This document shows, piece by piece, positions 42,172-51,127 of a stretch of 64,000 nucleotides of DNA. This DNA is from Salinimicrobium sp049680855. GTDB lineage: Bacteria > Bacteroidota > Bacteroidia > Flavobacteriales > Flavobacteriaceae. The notes beneath the pieces are model-generated. The model saw only the letters and a list, made by a program, of their open reading frames with translations, was not told the DNA's origin and made no database searches. Position numbers and translations under genes: made by a program. The DNA lies in contig NZ_JBMPGS010000003.1 in NCBI RefSeq assembly GCF_049680855.1, positions 124,001 to 188,000 on the forward strand, written 5' to 3'. Position 1 is the first letter of the stretch. Every line of letters starts with the position of its first letter.

Positions 42172-43443
42172 ATGGCAGTAGATTTACTACTTGGTTTACA
42201 ATGGGGCGACGAAGGAAAAGGCAAAATTGTAGACGTTTTAACTTCAAAATATGACATTATCGCCCGTTTTCAAGGTGGGCCTAATGCCGGTCACACCCTG
42301 GAATTTGATGGTATAAAACATGTTTTACACACCATTCCATCTGGTATTTTTCATGAAAATGCTTTAAACCTCGTAGGAAATGGGGTAGTTATTGATCCAG
42401 TGATCTTTAAAAGAGAACTTGACAATCTAGATAAATTTGATCTTGATTACAAAGCAAAATTACTTATTTCCAGGAAAGCCCATCTTATTCTACCTACACA
42501 TCGTTTACTAGATGCTGCCAGCGAGGCTGCCAAAGGAAAGGCAAAGATTGGATCTACCTTAAAAGGTATTGGTCCAACTTATATGGATAAAACCGGCCGA
42601 AATGGTATTCGAGTAGGTGATCTCGAGTTAAGCGACTGGAAAGAAAAATACCGTTCTTTAGCAAATAAGCATGAAGCGATGATCAACTTCTATGATGTTG
42701 ACATACAATACAACCTGCCGGAACTTGAAACAGAATTTTTTGAAGCCGTAGAAGTCCTAAAAAGCCTCAAGTTCATCGACAGTGAAGAATACCTGTTCCA
42801 GGCACAGAAAAATTCAAAAAGCATCCTGGCCGAAGGCGCACAAGGATCACTTTTAGACATTGATTTTGGAACATATCCATTCGTTACTTCCTCAAATACA
42901 ACTGCTGCAGGAGCCTGCACCGGCCTTGGAATTGCCCCCGGACAGATAGGAGAAGTTTTTGGAGTATTTAAAGCCTATACCACAAGAGTGGGTAGCGGCC
43001 CCTTCCCTACCGAACTTTTTGATGAAGACGGAGAAACAATGGGGCGTGTAGGAAATGAATTTGGCGCAACTACCGGAAGAGCACGCCGTTGCGGATGGCT
43101 CGATCTTGTAGCTCTTAAATATGCGGTACGTGTAAGTGGTGTCACCCAATTGATCATGATGAAAGCGGATGTCCTTAGCGGATTCGAAACCTTAAAAGTT
43201 TGTACGTCTTACAACTATCGTGGGGAAGAAATAGATCATCTTCCGTTTAATCTGGAAGCTGAAAATGTTACTCCGGTGTACAAGAAATTCAAAGGCTGGA
43301 AAGAAGATATCACCAAGATCACGAAGACTTCAGAATTTCCAAAGGAACTGAACGAGTATATTGATTTTATTGAGAAAGAACTGGATATTCCTGTGAAAGT
43401 AGTCTCTGTTGGACCAGACAGATTACAGACGATCAACAGATAG
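42172..43443 (+). CDS. purA: Adenylosuccinate synthetase
   Basis: The 423-residue enzyme converts IMP, GTP and aspartate to adenylosuccinate. GLQWGDEGKGK (residues 8-18) is the GTP-binding signature, GPNAGHTLEFDG is near 36, GIGPTYMDKTGRNGIR near 128 and the EGAQGSLLDIDFGTYPFVTSS block near 222. Length and motifs are complete. A structured repeat and a palindrome copy follow in the long spacer downstream. Confidence 0.97.
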   Translation: MAVDLLLGLQWGDEGKGKIVDVLTSKYDIIARFQGGPNAGHTLEFDGIKHVLHTIPSGIFHENALNLVGNGVVIDPVIFKRELDNLDKFDLDYKAKLLISRKAHLILPTHRLLDAASEAAKGKAKIGSTLKGIGPTYMDKTGRNGIRVGDLELSDWKEKYRSLANKHEAMINFYDVDIQYNLPELETEFFEAVEVLKSLKFIDSEEYLFQAQKNSKSILAEGAQGSLLDIDFGTYPFVTSSNTTAAGACTGLGIAPGQIGEVFGVFKAYTTRVGSGPFPTELFDEDGETMGRVGNEFGATTGRARRCGWLDLVALKYAVRVSGVTQLIMMKADVLSGFETLKVCTSYNYRGEEIDHLPFNLEAENVTPVYKKFKGWKEDITKITKTSEFPKELNEYIDFIEKELDIPVKVVSVGPDRLQTINR

Positions 43444-43456
43444 TAGAAAAAAATAA

Positions 43457-43587
43457 AGGCTGCCTGAAAAGCGGTACAACGTCATTCGGAATTTTTTTCA
43501 GAATCTCACGAATCTGTGGTTCTCATTGAGGAGACCTGAAACAAGTTTAAATTGACGCAGGTTATGCTTTTCAGGCAGCCTCTTTTT
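43457..43587 (+). repeat. Structured intergenic repeat, copy 2
   Basis: The 16-bp outer stem AGGCTGCCTGAAAAGC pairs perfectly with GCTTTTCAGGCAGCCT and is followed by a T run, so it can terminate purA. Inside, in the same order as copy 1, are CGTCA/TGACG (43480-43484 and 43553-43557), a TTC-GAA/TTTCAGAA hairpin, a TCTCA/TGAGG pair and CCTGAAACAAGTTTAAA, where the last hairpin seen in copy 1 has lost its 3' arm. Unlike copy 1 it lies between genes in the same direction. Confidence 0.65.
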
Positions 43588-43614
43588 ATTCAAAAGAGCG
43601 AAAATATTTAGTGC

Positions 43615-43631
43615 CAAAAATGCCATTTTTG
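43615..43631. repeat. Palindrome CAAAAATG-C-CATTTTTG
   Basis: A perfect 8-bp inverted repeat around C43623, in the spacer between purA and the OstA-like gene. A near copy (CAAAAATGGCGTTTTG) lies at 43802-43817 in the same spacer. Confidence 0.8.
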
Positions 43632-43866
43632 AACGATTATTGTCCAAACCATTTTTTGATCTCTTTAAACTGATTTCGCTTTCTATTCTATTTTCTATTT
43701 ATAGTTTCAATTTCTTCAATTCACAGGTTTTCTCAAAAAAAAGATGTTTAGCGTTCCTTTCTCCCCTCAGAAAAGAAGTTGGAACGGTTGTTGAACCTCT
43801 CCAAAAATGGCGTTTTGATCCTGAAAGATTTCAAGGGCATGAATAATTAAATCCTTAATAATTCGC
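43632..43866. other. AT-rich spacer without a recognised gene
   Basis: Between the repeat at 43615 and the OstA-like gene no convincing frame was found; a 68-codon plus-strand frame starting from TTG lacks any familiar pattern. The stretch holds pyrimidine tracts and one near copy of the palindrome. It may be a remnant or a regulatory leader. Confidence 0.4.
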
Positions 43867-43874
43867 TATTTTTG
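43867..43874 (+). promoter_or_regulatory. -7 element of the OstA-like gene
   Basis: TATTTTTG lies 17 nt before the TTG start codon at 43892, which supports that start over others further upstream. No TTG is seen at the -33 distance. Confidence 0.45.
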
Positions 43875-43891
43875 AACCAAAATTTTCTTTT

Positions 43892-45616
43892 TTGAAACAA
43901 TTCCGAATCATTGGTATTCTTTTGCTCCTGCTTTTTTGCGAGACCTCTGTACTTGCCCAGGAAGTCCGGAAGATCGACTACACGAGTGACAGAACGATTC
44001 GGGATGAACAAAGATATCCGGGAGCACTTATCTTGAGCAAAGTGGACGAGCAGGTGCATTTTACGCACGAAGGCATTGAAATTTGGTGCGACCAGGCCAT
44101 TCATTATGATCAAGAAAACTTTTTTAAAGCCTTCGGAAACGTTCGCATGGAGCAGGGAGATACGATCACCATGAACAGCCAGTATGCGGAATATAACGGG
44201 AATACAGAATTTGCTTTTGCCAGCGGAAATGTACGAATGAGAAATCCGCAGACGTCTTTAACTACCGACACGCTTTTCTTTGATCGTGCAAAACAACAGG
44301 CTTACTACCGAAGTGGCGGCACCGTTCGGGATACTGCCAGTGTTCTAAAAAGCCGTGTTGGAAGATACTTTTTGGAAAGTCAAAAATACTCCTTTTCATC
44401 AGATGTCGTCCTTACAAATCCAGAGTACGTGATCAATTCGGCGCAGCTCGATTTTTATTCAGAAACAGGAAATGTTTTCTTTTACGGCCCTACCACAATA
44501 GAGAGTGAGACAAGTACCATTTATTGCGAACGCGGATTTTACGATACCCGTGGTGACACGGGATATTTTGTGAAAAATTCCCGTATAGATTATGAGCAAC
44601 GTATTTTGGAAGGCGATAGCCTCTACTTTAATCGAAATACCAATTTTGCATCGGCCACCAATAATATTAAGGTGACAGATACGGTGAACAACAGTATCAT
44701 TAGAGGGCACTATGCCGAAGTATACAGGGAAAAAGATTCGGTCTTTATTACGAAAAGAGCTTTAGCCGTGACTTTGCAGGATAGAGATTCTGTTTATATT
44801 CACAGTGATACACTTATGGTCACTGGTAAACCCGATGACCGAATCATAAGAGGGTTTTATGACGTAAGGCTTTTCAAAAGCAATATGAGCGGGAAGAGTG
44901 ATTCTATTCATGTGCAGCAAACTACCGGGCTCACCCAAATGATAGGAAACCCGGTTATTTGGTCACAAAATAATCAGCTTACCGGCGACACAATTCATCT
45001 TTTGAATAATGTGGAAACAGAAGAACTTGACTCTTTAAAGGTTTACAACAATGCCTTTATGATCCAGAAAGATAGCATTGAAGGTTACAACCAATTAAAA
45101 GGAAAGGAACTCTATGGCCTGTTTAAAGAAAACGACTTATATCAGGTTGATATTTTAAAGAATACGGAAACACTTTATTACATGAGGAATGATGCCGGGG
45201 AACTTATTGGCATTAACAAGACTCTATCCAGTTCCATTAAAGTGTTGCTGGAAGAGCAGGTGGTACAGGATGTTTATTATTACAAACAAATAGACGGAAA
45301 TTTAACTCCGGAAAATGAAGTACCTCCTTTTGAACGGGAATTGATAGGTTTCAATTGGCGTGGAGAAGAACGACTGGAATCGGTAGATGATTTGTTTGCA
45401 GGAGAGCCTCCACTTGAATTGACACGAATTGAAGGAATTCCTTTACCTTCCCCCGAAACTGAATTTTTTGAAGACCGGGAGAAAGATGACCCGCTGCTAA
45501 ATGAAAAATCCAGGTTACGCCCGGAAGATTTAAAAACCAGAAAGCAAGATTCTATCGCGCCCCAGCCTGAAGAAATTTTACCCGAGCCACTCATTGAAGC
45601 CGAAAAGGAAGAATAA
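43892..45616 (+). CDS. OstA/LptA-like periplasmic protein
   Basis: A 574-residue exported protein (TTG start, signal peptide ending at VLAQ near residue 24). The region from about 45 to 330 is built of OstA/LptA-type beta-jellyroll repeats, as in QAIHYDQENFFKAFGNVRMEQGDTI and later Y-x-x-G-x-V stretches. The C-terminal 80 residues are acidic and proline-rich. LptA/LptD-N proteins carry LPS across the periplasm; this longer form is common in Bacteroidota, where its exact part in LPS transport is not settled. Confidence 0.83.
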   Translation: MKQFRIIGILLLLLFCETSVLAQEVRKIDYTSDRTIRDEQRYPGALILSKVDEQVHFTHEGIEIWCDQAIHYDQENFFKAFGNVRMEQGDTITMNSQYAEYNGNTEFAFASGNVRMRNPQTSLTTDTLFFDRAKQQAYYRSGGTVRDTASVLKSRVGRYFLESQKYSFSSDVVLTNPEYVINSAQLDFYSETGNVFFYGPTTIESETSTIYCERGFYDTRGDTGYFVKNSRIDYEQRILEGDSLYFNRNTNFASATNNIKVTDTVNNSIIRGHYAEVYREKDSVFITKRALAVTLQDRDSVYIHSDTLMVTGKPDDRIIRGFYDVRLFKSNMSGKSDSIHVQQTTGLTQMIGNPVIWSQNNQLTGDTIHLLNNVETEELDSLKVYNNAFMIQKDSIEGYNQLKGKELYGLFKENDLYQVDILKNTETLYYMRNDAGELIGINKTLSSSIKVLLEEQVVQDVYYYKQIDGNLTPENEVPPFERELIGFNWRGEERLESVDDLFAGEPPLELTRIEGIPLPSPETEFFEDREKDDPLLNEKSRLRPEDLKTRKQDSIAPQPEEILPEPLIEAEKEE

Positions 45617-45619
45617 CTA

Positions 45620-46798
45620 TTGAAATCAGATTTTTTTAAATATCAGGCGCAAACGACGCCACATCCTCTCGTGGTGGAAATTTCACATGCAGAAGGTTCC
45701 TACATCTATGATACCAGTGGCAAGTCATACCTGGATTTCGTGGCCGGAGTTTCGGCCTGTAGCCTTGGTCATCGCCATCCTCGAGTGGTAGAGGCTGTAA
45801 AAAATCAACTGGATAAGTATCTACATGTAATGGTGTATGGCGAATATGCTCAGGAACCTGCTGTGCAATTATCTAAATTGCTCGCTCAGGAGCTTCCGAA
45901 GCCGTTGGAAAAAACCTATTTAACAAATTCTGGTACCGAAGCAATTGAAGGTTCCCTAAAACTCGCAAGACGCTACACAGAAAGAACGGAGATCATTGCT
46001 GCAAAAAATGCATACCACGGAAATACGATGGGTTCTTTAAGCCTAATGACGTACGAAGAGCGACAAAAACCTTTCAGGCCTTTGATAGGCGATGTGTCTT
46101 TTATAGAGTTCAATGCTGAAGAGGACCTAAAAAAAATCACCAACAGGACAGCGGCTGTCATCTTAGAAACAATTCAAGGTGGCGCAGGCTTCATTCTGCC
46201 GATAGATAATTATCTTCAGAAAGTGAAAAAGCGCTGCGAAGAAGTTGGTGCTCTGCTTATCCTGGATGAAATACAACCCGGATTTGGCCGCACCGGAAAA
46301 CTCTTCGGATTTCAGCATTTTGGAGTGGTACCCGATATCGTAGCCATGGGAAAAGGCATGGGCGGCGGACTGCCAATTGGTGCTTTTACAGCTTCCGAAG
46401 AAATGATGGATTCTCTTAGTGACTATCCAAAAATGGGACATATTACCACCTTTGGAGGAAATCCCGTTATTGCATCGGCGGCACTGGCAACTTTACAGGA
46501 AATAACTAAAACTGACTTAATTGCAGGTACACTTAAGAAAGAAAAACTTTTTAGGGAGCTGCTAGTACATCCTTTAATTTCAGAAATAAGAGGAAAAGGT
46601 CTTATGCTGGCTCCAATCTTACAAACTGAAGAAATAGCCAATCGGCTTATTCTAGAGGCCCAGGAAGAAGGTTTAATCTTGTTCTGGCTTCTGTTTGAAA
46701 AAAGAGCCGTAAGGATCTCTCCTCCTTTAACCATTTCTGAAGAAGAAATAAGGGAAGGATGCGGCATAATTATTGCGCTTCTAGACAAATTAAAGTAG
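45620..46798 (+). CDS. Class III aminotransferase (PLP-dependent)
   Basis: The 392-residue enzyme uses a TTG start 3 nt after the OstA-like stop. It shows the class III pattern: LTNSGTEAIEGSLKLAR near residue 95, AYHGNTMGSL near 130, ILDEIQPGFGRTG near 213 with the PLP-contacting aspartate, and MGKGMGGGLP near 242 with the Schiff-base lysine. It belongs with ornithine/acetylornithine-type aminotransferases, but specificity cannot be assigned, and no arginine genes are nearby. Confidence 0.88.
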   Translation: MKSDFFKYQAQTTPHPLVVEISHAEGSYIYDTSGKSYLDFVAGVSACSLGHRHPRVVEAVKNQLDKYLHVMVYGEYAQEPAVQLSKLLAQELPKPLEKTYLTNSGTEAIEGSLKLARRYTERTEIIAAKNAYHGNTMGSLSLMTYEERQKPFRPLIGDVSFIEFNAEEDLKKITNRTAAVILETIQGGAGFILPIDNYLQKVKKRCEEVGALLILDEIQPGFGRTGKLFGFQHFGVVPDIVAMGKGMGGGLPIGAFTASEEMMDSLSDYPKMGHITTFGGNPVIASAALATLQEITKTDLIAGTLKKEKLFRELLVHPLISEIRGKGLMLAPILQTEEIANRLILEAQEEGLILFWLLFEKRAVRISPPLTISEEEIREGCGIIIALLDKLK

Positions 46799-46903
46799 CA
46801 AAAAGGCTGTTGATTACTTTGTTAACAACAAATGCCATCCCCGCCCCATCTGCTGCTTATCATTTTTAACTTTAATACTGTAGAAATCAGTAACCCCGTA
46901 CTT

Positions 46904-48304
46904 ATGCAATTAAGTCATAACGAAGAAAACAATTTCTCTCTCTCCCGCTTTGAATCCATGCTCAAGACTAATGACGTTTTGTTCTTTGATTCAAATGAAT
47001 TCGAAAATATCATTCATTATTATCTTGAAAACGGGAAGATTGCATTGGCTAAAAAGGCCGTGAAATTGGGTCTGAATCAACATCCCGGCTCTACAAATCT
47101 TAAACTTCTTAAGGTTGAAATTCTGGTTTTTGAAGATAAACTCGACTTGGCCGATGGCCTTCTTGATGAAATTTATGATCTCGAAACTTCCAATGAAGAG
47201 ATATATATTCAAAAGGCTAATATTCTTTCCAAGAAAGATGATCACAGCAGTGCAATCAAAATGCTGGAGATGGCCCTGGAAATTACTCTAGATGAAGCTG
47301 ATGTTTATTCTCTTCTGGGAATGGAATATCTTTTCCTCGAGGATTTTGAGAATGCAAAGCAAAGTTTCATGAAATGCCTGGAGTCTGATGAAGAAGATTA
47401 TTCTGCTTTGTATAATGTGATGTACTGCTTTGATTTTCTTGAGCAGAAGGGACAGGCAATAGAATATCTCAACAAATTCCTTGATAATAGTCCGTATTCT
47501 GAAGTTGCATGGCACCAGCTTGGAAAACAATATTTTGACCTGAAAAAGTATAAAAAAGCTCTTGCAGCTTTTGATTTCGCGATCATTAGTGACGATTATT
47601 TTATTGGCGCTTACCTTGAAAAAGGAAAGGTGCTTGAGAAGCTGGGTCGCTACAATGAAGCTATAGAAAACTATAACATCACCTTAGAACTTGAAGATCC
47701 AACATCTTTTGCTTACCTGCGAATTGGTAAATGTTATGAAAAACTGGGAGCAGATGAGCTTGCCCTAAAGCATTACAGACAAACGGTGCATGAAGACCCT
47801 CTTCTGGACAAAGGATGGATCGCCATAACCGACTTCTTCACAAAAAAGCAGAACTATTCTAAAGCTTTGTATTATATCAATAAGGCTATCAATATTGATG
47901 AGGAGAACGTGCTATACTGGAAGAGGTACGCTAAAATTAATCAAAGGCTTAAGTTTTATGAAGAAGCTGAAAAAGGACTTAGAAGAAGCCTGGAACTAGG
48001 GAATTATGAGTTGGAAACCTGGATTAGAAGATGTGATATCTTAACCGGACTAGGAGAATATGAAGCTGCCATTCAAAACCTGTTGCAGGCCACAGAATTC
48101 TACCCAGAAACCGCAGAAATAGACTATCGTCTTGCCGGCCTTTTTTTCACTCTCCAGCAATCTGAAAAAGGCTTTTATCATCTTGATAATGGCTTAAATC
48201 TTGACGCTGAATATTATATCATTATAGAAGAGCTATTCCCCAAGGTATTTGCGCGCAAATCCATTAAAGATAAGATCAACACGCACATTAAAGCATGCAG
48301 TTAA
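46904..48304 (+). CDS. Tetratricopeptide repeat protein
   Basis: About 466 residues with no signal peptide, composed almost wholly of TPR units (for example VYSLLGMEYLFLEDFENAK, AWHQLGKQYFDLKKYKKAL, AYLRIGKCYEKLGADELAL, each followed by helix B). The frame is open from an ATG at 46832, but the ATG at 46904 begins the charged N-terminus MQLSHNEENN and is preferred. It is a fixed neighbour of the DUF368 genes in this family of bacteria. Partners are unknown. Confidence 0.82.
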   Translation: MQLSHNEENNFSLSRFESMLKTNDVLFFDSNEFENIIHYYLENGKIALAKKAVKLGLNQHPGSTNLKLLKVEILVFEDKLDLADGLLDEIYDLETSNEEIYIQKANILSKKDDHSSAIKMLEMALEITLDEADVYSLLGMEYLFLEDFENAKQSFMKCLESDEEDYSALYNVMYCFDFLEQKGQAIEYLNKFLDNSPYSEVAWHQLGKQYFDLKKYKKALAAFDFAIISDDYFIGAYLEKGKVLEKLGRYNEAIENYNITLELEDPTSFAYLRIGKCYEKLGADELALKHYRQTVHEDPLLDKGWIAITDFFTKKQNYSKALYYINKAINIDEENVLYWKRYAKINQRLKFYEEAEKGLRRSLELGNYELETWIRRCDILTGLGEYEAAIQNLLQATEFYPETAEIDYRLAGLFFTLQQSEKGFYHLDNGLNLDAEYYIIIEELFPKVFARKSIKDKINTHIKACS

Positions 48305-48308
48305 TTCT

Positions 48309-48316
48309 TAGCTTTG
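48309..48316 (+). promoter_or_regulatory. Possible -7 element before the DUF368 pair
   Basis: TAGCTTTG 21 nt before the ATG at 48338. The -33 element is not recognisable. Confidence 0.35.
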
Positions 48317-48337
48317 CGCAGGTTTTAAATTAATGAA

Positions 48338-49288
48338 ATGCGACGTAGCTTAAAGGATTATTTTAACATAGGTCTTAAAGGTATGGCCATGGGAGCCGCA
48401 GATGTTGTACCTGGAGTATCAGGTGGGACTATTGCCTTTATATCGGGAATATACCAGGAATTGATTCACACAATTAGCGGTGTGAATATTTCACTGCTGG
48501 GAATTTGGCGCAAAAAAGGATTTTCTGCCATGTGGAAAGCCCTCAATGGAAATTTTATCCTTGCACTTTTCGCAGGAATTCTGGTAAGTTTCTTCTCATT
48601 AATGCGATTAGCAAATTACCTTCTGGAAAATCATCCTGTGCTAATCTGGTCGTTTTTCTTTGGGCTTGTACTCGCCAGCATCTTCTATGTCGCCAAACAA
48701 ATTCCGAAATGGAATATTAAGATCGTTCTCTGGGGACTTTTAGGAGCTGTTGTTGCTTTTTATATCGTTTCCCTGCCTCCAATGGCAGCTGCCCAAAGTG
48801 ATCTTTTTCTATTTTTTGCCGGCGCTATTGCAATTTGCGCAATGATTTTACCTGGTATTTCCGGGTCTTTTATTCTTGTTCTTTTAGGCGCTTATAAAAC
48901 CGTGAGCGAAGCTACGCATGATTTTGACTTCAAAACTCTGGGTATTATTGGCGTGGGAGCCGTGTTTGGATTATTGACATTTTCAAGGTTGCTCAAATGG
49001 CTCTTTGCCAACTACAGTACGATCACTCTTGCAGTTTTGACCGGATTCATTGCTGGATCACTTAATAAAATATGGCCCTGGAAGAAAGTACTCGAAACAG
49101 CCCAATACGGAGACAAATCTGTCGTTCTTAGGGAGGAATCTGTCCTGCCGTGGAATTTTGCAGGAGAATCAAATTTATGGGCTGCAGTTGCTTTGATGCT
49201 TGCTGGTTTTGCGCTTATTCTTATCTTAGAGCGCCTGGCCGAAAGTAAACCAGAGAGCGAAGAAAATGCAGCAAACCCGAACGCTTAG
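48338..49288 (+). CDS. DUF368 (PopT-like) polyprenyl-phosphate transporter, copy 1
   Basis: A 316-residue polytopic membrane protein with the DUF368 start GMAMGAADVVPGVSGGTIAFISGIY at 15-39 (quoted in parts: GAADVVPGVSGG, then FISGIY) and a second, inverted motif MILPGISGSFILVLLG near 167. DUF368 proteins have been linked to recycling of undecaprenyl phosphate across the cytoplasmic membrane. It overlaps a second DUF368 gene by 23 nt. Confidence 0.87.
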   Translation: MRRSLKDYFNIGLKGMAMGAADVVPGVSGGTIAFISGIYQELIHTISGVNISLLGIWRKKGFSAMWKALNGNFILALFAGILVSFFSLMRLANYLLENHPVLIWSFFFGLVLASIFYVAKQIPKWNIKIVLWGLLGAVVAFYIVSLPPMAAAQSDLFLFFAGAIAICAMILPGISGSFILVLLGAYKTVSEATHDFDFKTLGIIGVGAVFGLLTFSRLLKWLFANYSTITLAVLTGFIAGSLNKIWPWKKVLETAQYGDKSVVLREESVLPWNFAGESNLWAAVALMLAGFALILILERLAESKPESEENAANPNA

Positions 49289-50288
49289 CGACAAAATTCT
49301 CTTAGTCCTAAAAGGACTGGCCATGGGTGCCGCAAATAAAGTCCCCGGAGTTTCGGGCGGAGTAGTCGCTTTTGTAGCCGGGTTTTATGAAGAATTCATT
49401 TTTTCTCTTCGCCGCATTAATTATAATTCCTTTAAACTGTTAGTCAATGGCAGGTTTCGCAGCCTTTACTATTACATAAACGGCAGGTTTTTAAGCCTGT
49501 TAATATTGGGGATGATCATCAGCTATTTTAGTGTATCCCTGCTTCTGGATTACCTTATCCTGCATTTTGAACTCTACGTTTGGTCTTCTTTTTTTGGAAT
49601 GATAATAGGTTCCATTTACTACATTAGTAAAGATTTTAACGCCTGGAACAGCCGAAACATTCTTTTTGCTATTCTTGGTGTTGCAGCCGGCGTAGGAATA
49701 AGTCTGCTGGAACCTGCCCAGGAAAATGACAATCTCTGGTTCGTTTTTCTCTGCGGAATAATTGGTGTTTCGGGGATGACACTTCCGGGATTATCGGGTT
49801 CTTTTATTTTAATTCTTCTTGGGAATTACGTCCTTCTACTGGTAGACTCTGTAAATGCCCTTTTTGACACCCTTAGCCAAATTCTGCTTTTGGATTTTTC
49901 TTTTGTGCACAATTCCGAAAGAATTCGACTCTTAAAAGTTTTACTAGTCTTTTCAGCCGGATCTTTAGCAGGGCTTGTTAGTCTATCTCACATTTTAGGT
50001 TATGTCTTAAAACATTATAAAAATGCCACTTTTGCAGTCATAATAGGTTTCATTACCGGCTCATTAGGGGTTGTATGGCCATGGAAAGAAGAGGTTTTCC
50101 GTAGAAATGCCTCCGGAAAGCTGGTTCTGGACCAAAGCGGCAACCCTATCGTAGATAATTTTGACCGCTACCTGCCAGAGCTTTTGAATTTACAGACGTG
50201 GATGGCAGTTCTTTTCATCATTTTTGGAGCTCTATTCGTTATTTGGCTGGGCTGGTATGAAAATCGTAACAAGCGAAACTATGCGTAA
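49266..50288 (+). CDS. DUF368 (PopT-like) polyprenyl-phosphate transporter, copy 2
   Basis: A 340-residue paralogue of the preceding protein: GAANKVPGVSGGVVAF near residue 19 and MTLPGLSGSFILILLG near 173. The first half carries an extra basic loop (NYNSFKLLVNGRFRSLYYY). The overlap with copy 1 (23 nt) and with aroE (8 nt) implies coupled translation. The two copies might form a heteromer or act at different membrane-lipid cycles; this is inference. Confidence 0.87.
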   Translation: MQQTRTLSDKILLVLKGLAMGAANKVPGVSGGVVAFVAGFYEEFIFSLRRINYNSFKLLVNGRFRSLYYYINGRFLSLLILGMIISYFSVSLLLDYLILHFELYVWSSFFGMIIGSIYYISKDFNAWNSRNILFAILGVAAGVGISLLEPAQENDNLWFVFLCGIIGVSGMTLPGLSGSFILILLGNYVLLLVDSVNALFDTLSQILLLDFSFVHNSERIRLLKVLLVFSAGSLAGLVSLSHILGYVLKHYKNATFAVIIGFITGSLGVVWPWKEEVFRRNASGKLVLDQSGNPIVDNFDRYLPELLNLQTWMAVLFIIFGALFVIWLGWYENRNKRNYA

Positions 50289-51015
50289 ATTTGGATTACT
50301 TGGAAAGGACATTTCCTATTCCTTTTCCCGAACTTATTTCAAGAAGAAATTCCAGAACCTGGATATAGATGCCACTTATGACAACTTTGATGTTCCAAAA
50401 GTGGATGATTTCAAGCTCCTTCTGGAAAAAAATGAAGAGCTGGAAGGATTAAATGTCACTATCCCATATAAGGAGCAAATAATCCCATTTTTGGATACCA
50501 TACATCCTATAGCTTCAGAAATTGGTGCCGTAAATACGATCAAAATTTCTAAAAACGGCCAGTTGGCGGGCTATAACACAGATTACTTCGGATTCACGGA
50601 ATCTATAAAGCCATTTTTAAAGAAACAGCATACAAAAGCACTCATTCTTGGAACCGGCGGAGCTTCAAAAGCAGTTGCTTATTCCTTAAAATCTATGGGA
50701 ATATCGAGTGTTTACGTTTCCAGAAAACCATCCAAAAATGCCATTTCTTACGCCCAACTTTCAGAAGAAATTTTAAAGGATTATACCGTAATCATCAACT
50801 GTACACCATTAGGCACCTCTCCAAAAACGGCAGAATTCCCTGCAATTCCGGTAGAACACCTAACACCGCAGCACCTTGTTTATGACTTAATTTACAATCC
50901 GGCGGAAACCAGGTTGATGAAATTTGCTTCAGAAAAAGGTGCGACAACTACTAATGGTTTACGAATGCTCGAGTTACAGGCCGAACGTGCCTGGGAAATT
51001 TGGAACCATTCTTAA
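50281..51015 (+). CDS. aroE: Shikimate dehydrogenase
   Basis: The 244-residue enzyme reduces 3-dehydroshikimate in aromatic amino-acid synthesis. The ATG at 50281 gives the standard start MRKFGLLGKDISYSFS, so the frame from 50224 is too long. Catalytic Lys is in NVTIPYKE near 60, the Asp in YNTDYFGF near 96, the NADP loop GTGGASKAVAYSL near 124 and the NGLRMLELQAERAWEIW end near 225. Confidence 0.94.
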   Translation: MRKFGLLGKDISYSFSRTYFKKKFQNLDIDATYDNFDVPKVDDFKLLLEKNEELEGLNVTIPYKEQIIPFLDTIHPIASEIGAVNTIKISKNGQLAGYNTDYFGFTESIKPFLKKQHTKALILGTGGASKAVAYSLKSMGISSVYVSRKPSKNAISYAQLSEEILKDYTVIINCTPLGTSPKTAEFPAIPVEHLTPQHLVYDLIYNPAETRLMKFASEKGATTTNGLRMLELQAERAWEIWNHS

Positions 51016-51127
51016 TGTAAAGACTTCTGTTACTGCTTTACAAATAAAGGCAAAACCTTGTTAGGTTTTACGGGAGTTGTTATCTTTCACATCTATTACG
51101 TATTGATGAACTTTAACATTGAAAGAT

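Noticed and set aside
43640..43846. 68-codon plus-strand frame in the purA-OstA spacer
   Set aside because: TTG start, no known pattern, phenylalanine- and serine-rich as expected from the AT-rich pyrimidine tracts, and no promoter or ribosome site.
46799..46835. AAAAAGGCTGTTG stretch after the aminotransferase gene as a terminator
   Set aside because: Only the 5' arm resembles the other terminators; the 3' side pairs poorly and has no T run.
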